Below, one piece after another: positions 16,560 through 22,664 of a stretch of 31,751 nt of DNA (the stretch's first letter is position 1; each line of letters opens with the position of its first letter). The stretch comes from Thiosulfativibrio sp964601165 (GTDB lineage Bacteria; Pseudomonadota; Gammaproteobacteria; Thiomicrospirales; Thiomicrospiraceae): positions 1 to 31,751 of the forward strand of contig CAZRMK010000011.1 of the NCBI GenBank assembly GCA_964601165.1. The letters run 5' to 3'. Under the pieces are notes generated by a model. It was not told the origin of the DNA and made no database searches. It saw nothing but the letters and a program-made list of their open reading frames with translations. Position numbers and translations under genes: made by a program.

Positions 16560-17420
16560 TTACCTTCCCAACTCTAATAAAATCCTATTCAAATCATCTT
16601 TCGATTGATAGCTAATTTCAATTTTACCCTTACCTGTTTCTTGGTGCAGAATCCTTACCTTGGCATTAAGGCTATCAGCTATATTTTTCTGACCCTGGCT
16701 GACGAACTTGGGAAGATCAGCCTTAGACTTTGCTCTAAATTCTTTTGGCACTAATTCTTCTTGAGCGGCTTTTTCTATTTCACGAACTGACCACTCTTTA
16801 TCAATCGCTTTTTGAGCTATTTCAAGCTGAACGTCCTTTGGAAAGGTAATTAGAGCCCTTGCATGCCCCATGCTTAACAGGCCATCATGCAACCATTCTT
16901 GAATCATATCTGGCAGCTTTAACAACCTAAGTAAGTTAGTCACTCCTGAGCGAGACCGACCAACAGCATTTGCTACCTCTTGTTGGGTTAATTCAAACTC
17001 TTTCATTAAACGCTTTAAACCCACTGCGGTTTCAATCGGATTTAAATCTTCTCTCTGCATATTTTCAATCAATGCCATTGCAAGTGTGGCTTGATTATCC
17101 GCATGACGTACCACCACAGGAACAAACTTTAGCCCTGCGATTTTAGCGGCTCTCCAGCGACGCTCTCCTGCAATAATCTCAAAGCCTTCGCCTTTCACCT
17201 TAACAATAATTGGCTGGACAATTCCTTGAACTTTAATCGAATCTGCTAACTCTTGTAAAGCTTCTACTGCAAATTTATAACGAGGCTGGTAAGTTCCAGA
17301 CACTAGATTATCTATGCTAATTTTTTCAATTCGCATATCCGCACTAGAGGCTTCGGTTTTTTGCTTGCCTCCAATAAGCGCACTTACACCTCGCTTACCC
17401 ATTCCTCGTTTTTTTGCCAT
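16560..17420 (-). CDS. parB: Chromosome-partitioning protein ParB (Spo0J)
   Basis: ParB is a CTP-dependent DNA clamp that loads at parS sites near the origin and works with ParA in chromosome segregation. The 286-residue protein has the N-terminal basic leader (AKKRGMGKRGVSALIGG), the YQPR segment near residue 44, the CTP-binding GERRWRAA at 85-92, MALIENMQREDLNPIE, and a helix-turn-helix at about 142-168 (ELTQQEVANAVGRSRSGVTN). The C-terminal dimerisation region ends with GKIEISYQSKDDLNRILLEL. It lies 13 bp after parA. No parS site was recognised in the window. Confidence 0.96.
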   Translation of the reverse strand: MAKKRGMGKRGVSALIGGKQKTEASSADMRIEKISIDNLVSGTYQPRYKFAVEALQELADSIKVQGIVQPIIVKVKGEGFEIIAGERRWRAAKIAGLKFVPVVVRHADNQATLAMALIENMQREDLNPIETAVGLKRLMKEFELTQQEVANAVGRSRSGVTNLLRLLKLPDMIQEWLHDGLLSMGHARALITFPKDVQLEIAQKAIDKEWSVREIEKAAQEELVPKEFRAKSKADLPKFVSQGQKNIADSLNAKVRILHQETGKGKIEISYQSKDDLNRILLELGR

Positions 17421-17433
17421 GAAAACCTGTATC

Positions 17434-18201
17434 CTAAATTTGAGTTTTTCTAATCAGCTCATTCGCTAGTGCTAAATAAGCTACCGCTCCGCTTGAAGTA
17501 ATATCATATTCTAAAATAGATTCGCCATGACTAGGAGCTTCCGCTAACCGAACATTGCGAGGAATAATAGTCTGTAATACCTGCATACCAAAATGCCTCA
17601 CTAGTTCATTTGAAACATCATTGGCTAAATTATTACGCCTATCGTGCATTGTTCTTAAAAGTCCGTCAATATGCAAATCAGGATTTAATGATTCTTGCAC
17701 GGTTTGAATGGTATCCATTAAAGAAGAAAGCCCTTCTAATGCAAAGTATTCACACTGCACCGGTACTAGCAAACCATCGGCAGCGCCTAGTGCATTTAAT
17801 GTCAACATATTTAGAGTTGGCGGACAATCAATAATAATCGCATCATAACGCTTACGGTATTTTTTTAAACAATGACGTAGCTCTAACGCGCCTTTTTTGG
17901 CATCAATCAAAACTACTTCGGCGGCTGTTAAGTCGCTATTAGCCCCTACAACATCTAAGCCATCAATTTCGGTTTTTAAAATAGCGGACTTTAACTTAAC
18001 GTTTTCTGTTAAAACCTCTAATATTGAAACGGATAACTCATCTTTTTCTATTCCGACAGAAACAGTAGCATTGCCCTGCGGATCCATATCAATTAAGAGC
18101 ACTTTCTTTTTAAATCTTGCTAAAGCTGCCGCTAAATTAACACTACTAGTGGTTTTTCCAACCCCCCCCTTTTGGTTGGCAACCGCGATAATCCTACCCA
18201 T
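17434..18201 (-). CDS. parA: Chromosome-partitioning ATPase ParA (Soj)
   Basis: ParA is a deviant Walker ATPase that binds the nucleoid and moves ParB-parS complexes. The 255 residues contain the deviant P-loop KGGVGKTT at 11-18, LLIDMDPQGNAT, and IIDCPPTLN as Walker B. LVPVQCEYFALEGLSSL and TIIPRNVRLAEAPSHG are typical of the Soj family. The start follows the rsmG stop directly (TAAATG), so translation is coupled. Its P-loop codons contain a run of eight G (minus strand of 18162-18169), an unusual tract in this AT-rich DNA. Confidence 0.96.
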   Translation of the reverse strand: MGRIIAVANQKGGVGKTTSSVNLAAALARFKKKVLLIDMDPQGNATVSVGIEKDELSVSILEVLTENVKLKSAILKTEIDGLDVVGANSDLTAAEVVLIDAKKGALELRHCLKKYRKRYDAIIIDCPPTLNMLTLNALGAADGLLVPVQCEYFALEGLSSLMDTIQTVQESLNPDLHIDGLLRTMHDRRNNLANDVSNELVRHFGMQVLQTIIPRNVRLAEAPSHGESILEYDITSSGAVAYLALANELIRKTQI

Positions 18202-18840
18202 TTAGCTTGACCCGCCTGTTTCTTTTAATTGAATCAATGTTCTATCTGCGTCTAAACCAGGAACATCTAAATTAAACACGTTTTTAAGTTCTGCGTAAGG
18301 AGGAATATGGCTAATTTCTGCTTGGGTTTTTTGTGCTTTCATCGCCCACCAACTTCCATTAGAAGCGATCAAGTGCCTGGTTAAATTTAACATGTCATCT
18401 AAAGAAGCAAAAGCTCGGGAGATAATACCATCATATTTTTCTATAGGAGAATAGTCTTCAACTCGTTTATGTAACACAAGAATGTTTTCTAAACCTAGCT
18501 CTGCCTTAGCTTGAACTAAAAAACGGGTTTTTTTACTATTACTATCTAACAAATCTACCTGTCTCTCAGGAAATAGAATAGCTAAAGGAATACCTGGCAA
18601 ACCTCCTCCTGTGCCAACGTCAATTAAACGTTTACTATCAACATGAGGAGCAACTGCCAAGCTATCTAATAAGTGTTTTACAAACATTTCTTGCGGATCA
18701 CGAATAGCTGTTAAATTATAGGTTTTGTTCCATTTTTGTAACAAAGATAAATAATCATATAATTTTGACCAGACCTGATCATTTTTAGGAAGATTCAAAT
18801 AATTAAAAGCAGATTCTAGCTGTAATTCAAAATTATCCAT
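18202..18840 (-). CDS. rsmG: 16S rRNA (guanine527-N7)-methyltransferase
   Basis: RsmG (GidB) methylates G527 of 16S rRNA in the 530 loop. The 212-residue length is normal. The N-terminal KWNKTYNLTAIRDPQEMFVKHLLDS is characteristic; the SAM-binding loop is DVGTGGGLPGIPLA at 74-87, followed by DLLDSNSKKTRFL. It overlaps the end of mnmG by 8 bp and abuts parA, the usual mnmG-rsmG-parA-parB cluster near bacterial origins. Nothing is abnormal. Confidence 0.96.
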   Translation of the reverse strand: MDNFELQLESAFNYLNLPKNDQVWSKLYDYLSLLQKWNKTYNLTAIRDPQEMFVKHLLDSLAVAPHVDSKRLIDVGTGGGLPGIPLAILFPERQVDLLDSNSKKTRFLVQAKAELGLENILVLHKRVEDYSPIEKYDGIISRAFASLDDMLNLTRHLIASNGSWWAMKAQKTQAEISHIPPYAELKNVFNLDVPGLDADRTLIQLKETGGSS

Positions 18841-20761
18841 TCAACCCACTATTTTCCTTGGATAAAAGCTTCCCACCCTTGCGTAGTTTTTTGATACTAA
18901 TTAACAATAATGAAATCGCGGCAGGTGTAATTCCTGAAATACGTGATGCCATGCCGATATTTTCTGGCTGATAATCTCGTAATTTTTGCTTCACTTCGTT
19001 AGATAATCCAGAAATTTTGTCTAAATCTAAATTCTCTGGAATTTTAACACTCTCAGAGCGACGTAGTTTTTCAATATCTTCTTTTTGACGCAAGATATAA
19101 CCCGCATATTTGGCTTCAATTTCAATTTGTTCAACTACATCCTTTTGAGAGATAGATTGACCGAACATATCTAGCTCAGCCAAAGCAGAGTAAGTAACTT
19201 TAGGACGCTTTAACAAATCAAATAAGGTTTGCTCTTTACTTAAAGGTAACGCCATCAAACTTTCCGCTTTTTTAGCTTCTGGATGAGAGGGATAAATCCA
19301 GGTGTCTTTTAAACGCTGCACCTCTTGCTCTAAACTTTCCACTTTTGCTTGATAAACCTGCCAGCGAGCATCATCAATCAACCCTAAATTTCGACCGATT
19401 TCTGTTAACCTTTGGTCTGCATTATCTTCACGCAAAGACAAGCGATATTCGGCGCGTGAAGTAAACATTCGATAAGGCTCTTTTGTACCTAAAGTAATTA
19501 AATCATCAACCAGCACACCCAAATAAGCCTCATCTCGCCCTGGATACCATGATTCATTATCTTGCGCACGACGTGCCGCATTTAGCCCAGCTAACAAACC
19601 CTGAGCGGCAGCTTCTTCATACCCTGTCGTGCCATTAATTTGCCCCGCAAAAAACAAGCCTTTAATCGATCGAGATTCTAGCGTTGGTCGTAAGCCTTTT
19701 GGATCAAAATAATCATACTCAATTGCATAACCAGGGCGGATAATCCGAGCATTCTCCATTCCTTGCATAGACTGCACTATTTTAATTTGGGTTTCAAAAG
19801 GCAAACTAGTTGAAATTCCGTTGGGATAAAGCTCATTTGAAGTAAGTCCTTCTGGCTCAATAAATACTTGATGGCGAGATTTATCCACAAAACGCATAAC
19901 TTTATCTTCAATAGATGGACAATAACGTGGCCCAGTACTGTCTATTTCCCCATCATCCGAATACATAGGTGATTGATCCAAAGCAGCCATAATATACTCA
20001 TGAGTTTTTTCATTCGTATAGGTAATCCAACACGGCACTTGCTGTGGATGCATACTCACATTACCCATATAAGAAAACACCGGCAAAGGATGATCACCAG
20101 CTTGCAATTCCATAGCATCAAAGTTAACGCTACGAGCATCAATCCTAGGAGGGGTTCCCGTTTTTAACCTCCCAACTGGCAGGCTTAACTCTCGTAATCT
20201 TGCAGCTAATCGGTTAGCTGGCTCATCTCCTGCTCGACCGCCTTCGTAATTTTTTAACCCTATATGAATCTTACCCGCTAAAAAAGTACCAACGGTTAAT
20301 ACCACTTGATTAGCGTAAAAACTGAGTCCCATTTTAGTCTCAACGCCACGAATTTCATCACCCTCTAAAATAACGTCTTCAACTGGCTGCTGAAAAATAG
20401 CTAAATTAATTTGATTTTCTAATTTTTGGCGAATGACTTGGCGATACAGAACTCTATCAGCTTGTGCACGAGTGGCACGAACTGCTGGTCCTTTAGAGGC
20501 ATTTAAGGTACGAAACTGAATTCCTGACTTATCAATAGCTAAGGCCATTTCACCGCCCAGAGCATCTACCTCTTTAACAAGATGACCCTTGCCTAAGCCC
20601 CCAATCGCAGGATTACATGACATTTGACCGAGCGTATCAATATTATGAGTTAGCAACAGGGTATTTAAACCCATACGAGCAGAGGCCAAAGCGGCTTCCG
20701 TACCTGCATGCCCGCCACCGACGACGATAACATCAAAATGGTTTAATTTACCCCCCATCAA
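18833..20761 (-). CDS. mnmG: tRNA uridine-34 5-carboxymethylaminomethyl synthesis enzyme MnmG
   Basis: MnmG (GidA), with MnmE, installs the carboxymethylaminomethyl group on U34 of several tRNAs. The 642-residue length is normal. The FAD-binding VIVVGGGHAGTEAALASARM begins at residue 11; the family signatures GPAVRATRAQADR, YEGGRAGDEPANRL, TGTPPRIDARS, YCPSIEDKVMRF and GQINGTTGYEEAAAQGLLAG follow. The C-terminal MnmE-interacting helices (from about 550) are complete. Two ATGs in tandem start the gene, with AAGGG 7 nt before the first. A candidate promoter lies 32 nt upstream. Confidence 0.97.
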   Translation of the reverse strand: MMGGKLNHFDVIVVGGGHAGTEAALASARMGLNTLLLTHNIDTLGQMSCNPAIGGLGKGHLVKEVDALGGEMALAIDKSGIQFRTLNASKGPAVRATRAQADRVLYRQVIRQKLENQINLAIFQQPVEDVILEGDEIRGVETKMGLSFYANQVVLTVGTFLAGKIHIGLKNYEGGRAGDEPANRLAARLRELSLPVGRLKTGTPPRIDARSVNFDAMELQAGDHPLPVFSYMGNVSMHPQQVPCWITYTNEKTHEYIMAALDQSPMYSDDGEIDSTGPRYCPSIEDKVMRFVDKSRHQVFIEPEGLTSNELYPNGISTSLPFETQIKIVQSMQGMENARIIRPGYAIEYDYFDPKGLRPTLESRSIKGLFFAGQINGTTGYEEAAAQGLLAGLNAARRAQDNESWYPGRDEAYLGVLVDDLITLGTKEPYRMFTSRAEYRLSLREDNADQRLTEIGRNLGLIDDARWQVYQAKVESLEQEVQRLKDTWIYPSHPEAKKAESLMALPLSKEQTLFDLLKRPKVTYSALAELDMFGQSISQKDVVEQIEIEAKYAGYILRQKEDIEKLRRSESVKIPENLDLDKISGLSNEVKQKLRDYQPENIGMASRISGITPAAISLLLISIKKLRKGGKLLSKENSGLNG

Positions 20762-20792
20762 TAACCCTTAAAGCCTTGCCATTAAAAAAGAA

Positions 20793-20801
20793 ATTGTAGC
20801 A
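20793..20801 (-). promoter_or_regulatory. Candidate extended -10 promoter for mnmG
   Basis: The minus strand reads TGC-TACAAT (complement of 20793-20801), an extended -10 element ending about 32 nt before the mnmG start. No good -35 is seen, as is usual for extended -10 promoters. Confidence 0.4.
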
Positions 20802-20829
20802 TAAGACCCAATTAACCATATAGAAAAGC

Positions 20830-20849
20830 CTAAATTCTACAGGATTTAG
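20830..20849 (-). terminator. Possible weak terminator after queF
   Basis: CTAAAT (20830-20835) and ATTTAG (20844-20849) form a 6-bp AT-rich stem with an 8-nt loop, and the minus strand continues with GCTTTTCT. It lies 11 bp after the queF stop. The stem is weak. Confidence 0.3.
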
Positions 20850-20859
20850 AAAATAACTT

Positions 20860-21711
20860 TTATTGCCTAACCAGTCGGCTAATATCAAATTCATCTTCAA
20901 AATTAGAGCGATAAGGGTTAATATCCAAACCTCCACGACGGGTATAACGGGCATAAACAGTTAATTTTTTAGGCTGACAATATTGCATAATGTCGGTAAA
21001 AATACGTTCAACGCATTGCTCATGAAACTCGTCATGATTTCTAAAAGAGATGATATAACGTAATAAACTCTCTTTATCAATTTCTCTGCCTGCATAACGA
21101 ATCACCACAGAACCCCAGTCTGGCTGGCCAGTTACCAAACAATTCGATTTTAAAAGGTGACTATTCACGGTTGTAAATACTTCGTCTTCTGAAGCTTTCA
21201 TTTTTAAAAACTTAGGTTGCACTTGATAAGTATCAATCTCTATATCTATATCATCCAAGCATTCACCAGGTAAGCTCCCTAACAAAACCTCATCGTCACT
21301 TACCGAGAGAAACTCAACACAAACCGCGCCCTCACAAGCTTTTGACAAATCTACTTGCATTAAACTAACAACCGTTGCTTGATCTTTAAACTTTGTACCA
21401 TTAAAAGCATTAAGATAAAGCTTAAAGGATTTAGACTCAATTAAATTAGGTGAATCTACAGGAAAACTAAAATCTGCCACCGCTACAACAGGCTTGCCCT
21501 TCAAGTTTAACCATGAAATCTCATAAGCCGTCCAAATATCTAAACCGCTAAAAGGCAAGCTAGACAAATCAAAGCCAAGTTCGTCACGTTTTTGTTGGCG
21601 AGAAATAGGAAACAGTAAACAAGGATCATACTGGTGAGAGCAAATAGTTTCTTGACCTAACGGATTTAAATCTTTCAAATTTTTATTAAACCTCAATACA
21701 TCTTGCTTCAT
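20860..21711 (-). CDS. queF: NADPH-dependent 7-cyano-7-deazaguanine reductase (long form)
   Basis: QueF reduces preQ0 to preQ1 in queuosine synthesis. This is the long, tandem T-fold form. The N-terminal half has DPCLLFPISRQQKRDELG, the E(S/L)KSFKLYLN segment, and the C-terminal half the active site SNCLVTGQPDWGSV with the thioimide-forming Cys191 and Asp198. FRNHDEFHEQCVERI and RRGGLDINPYRSN end the fold. I prefer the ATG at 21711 (283 residues, close to E. coli's 282) over an in-frame TTG at 21777, which would add 22 atypical residues; neither has a strong ribosome site. It is divergent from the next gene. Confidence 0.94.
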   Translation of the reverse strand: MKQDVLRFNKNLKDLNPLGQETICSHQYDPCLLFPISRQQKRDELGFDLSSLPFSGLDIWTAYEISWLNLKGKPVVAVADFSFPVDSPNLIESKSFKLYLNAFNGTKFKDQATVVSLMQVDLSKACEGAVCVEFLSVSDDEVLLGSLPGECLDDIDIEIDTYQVQPKFLKMKASEDEVFTTVNSHLLKSNCLVTGQPDWGSVVIRYAGREIDKESLLRYIISFRNHDEFHEQCVERIFTDIMQYCQPKKLTVYARYTRRGGLDINPYRSNFEDEFDISRLVRQ

Positions 21712-21851
21712 TTTTTTTAAGCAATTTACTGAACAGTAGCCTTGCTGGGATTTCAAAAATGTTAAATCAAAAGACAACCAATCAAAAACATGTTATCTTA
21801 GCCGAATGTCCACAGGTTAGTAAATATTTAATAGACAGGATTTTGGTTACA

Positions 21852-22391
21852 ATGAAAAAAATCATTTTATTAACAGTAGCGGCATTATTTTTTATAATAG
21901 GAATGTTTATTTTTCTTGTCAATGCAAAAGATAATTATCACAATGTCAAATATACGGCTAATATCCCGACAGAATTCATCGTTGGTTCTTCTTTAAATTT
22001 TACTCTTCCTGATCAGTTTAAAACTGCCCATACTCTAAGCAAAAACACCAATAAACTTATAATAGTTCCTTCTACTAAAGGTGCTGGCTATCTTATGAAA
22101 GATTTTTTGCAGGACAAAGAAAAAGGTTATTTAGATAGTATTTCTGCACTATATATTTTTGATATTAGCGGCGTTCCAAACTTTATTAGAAATCGTTTTA
22201 TTTTAGCTGAACTACAAAAAAGCACCTATCCTGTGCTTATTATTCTTAATGAAGATATCGCGACAAGTTTTATATATGAACCGAGAAAAGGAGATATTAA
22301 AATTGTCACGCTTGATAATAGAAACATAACTAACATTCAATTTGTAACCACTCTTAAAGAATTTGCAGAAGCAATGAAATCGGACAAATAA
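21852..22391 (+). CDS. Membrane-anchored protein of unknown function (179 aa)
   Basis: I do not recognise this protein. From the ATG at 21852 it starts MKKIILLTVAALFFIIGMFIFLVNA, an uncleaved signal anchor, so the rest is probably periplasmic. The body alternates strands and helices (LIIVPSTKGAGYLMKDFL, SALYIFDISGVPNFI, YPVLIILNEDI, TTLKEFAEAM), an order compatible with a thioredoxin-like fold but with no CxxC motif. The in-frame ATG at 21759 would place the anchor internally and lacks support, whereas AGGA lies about 12 nt before the chosen start. It is followed after 1 bp by a small membrane-protein gene, so the two probably act together. Confidence 0.7.
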   Translation: MKKIILLTVAALFFIIGMFIFLVNAKDNYHNVKYTANIPTEFIVGSSLNFTLPDQFKTAHTLSKNTNKLIIVPSTKGAGYLMKDFLQDKEKGYLDSISALYIFDISGVPNFIRNRFILAELQKSTYPVLIILNEDIATSFIYEPRKGDIKIVTLDNRNITNIQFVTTLKEFAEAMKSDK

Positions 22392-22392
22392 A

Positions 22393-22599
22393 ATGGTTAA
22401 GGTTCTTATTTTAGGTATGCTCCTGAGCATGGGAATGCTTGGTTTAGTTTGGGGGATATTTTTTATCCTTAGAAAGTTCCCTGCCTTTGACGGATTAAAT
22501 AGTCGTAATGCCAATAAAAAAATGCTTGAAGGCAGTATTATGTTTTACATAATAAGCATTTTCATCATTATTTATTTTATGCTTGATACGGTGCGATAA
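22393..22599 (+). CDS. Small two-helix membrane protein of unknown function (68 aa)
   Basis: The 68 residues hold two hydrophobic helices (about 4-27, LILGMLLSMGMLGLVWGIFFIL, and 49-65, IMFYIISIFIIIYFMLD) joined by a short basic loop (RKFPAFDGLNSRNANKK). The ATG lies 1 bp after the stop of the upstream anchored protein, which implies translational coupling. I recognise no family. The pair stands between queF and a scaffold gap and has no other same-strand neighbour in view. Confidence 0.6.
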   Translation: MVKVLILGMLLSMGMLGLVWGIFFILRKFPAFDGLNSRNANKKMLEGSIMFYIISIFIIIYFMLDTVR

Positions 22600-22626
22600 C
22601 TAGAGACCTCCAAAGAAGCCTCTGAT

Positions 22627-22654
22627 NNNNNNNNNNNNNNNNNNNNNNNNNNNN
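22627..22654. other. Scaffold gap (28 Ns)
   Basis: Twenty-eight unknown bases lie between the 68-codon gene and the end of the chemoreceptor gene. The flanks carry an 8-bp inverted repeat (AAGCCTCT at 22616-22623 and AGAGGCTT at 22677-22684), so a hairpin-forming sequence may explain the failed join. The true gap size is unknown. Confidence 0.95.
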
Positions 22655-22664
22655 CCGCTGTAAT

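Noticed and set aside
19881..19889. Perfect DnaA-box sequence TTATCCACA
   Set aside because: It is a single copy inside the mnmG coding sequence with no neighbouring boxes or AT-rich unwinding region, so it is probably chance.
21804..21815. TGTCCACAG between queF and the anchored protein as a possible DnaA box
   Set aside because: It deviates from TTATNCACA at the 5' side and stands alone in a gap of about 140 bp.
21759..21851. Longer N-terminus for the signal-anchored protein starting at 21759
   Set aside because: It would put 31 polar residues before the membrane anchor and has no ribosome site; the ATG at 21852 gives a normal signal-anchor start.
22603..22611. GAGACCTCC next to the scaffold gap as a third MITE end
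   Set aside because: Only the first seven bases match the element ends, and no matching opposite arm can be seen.
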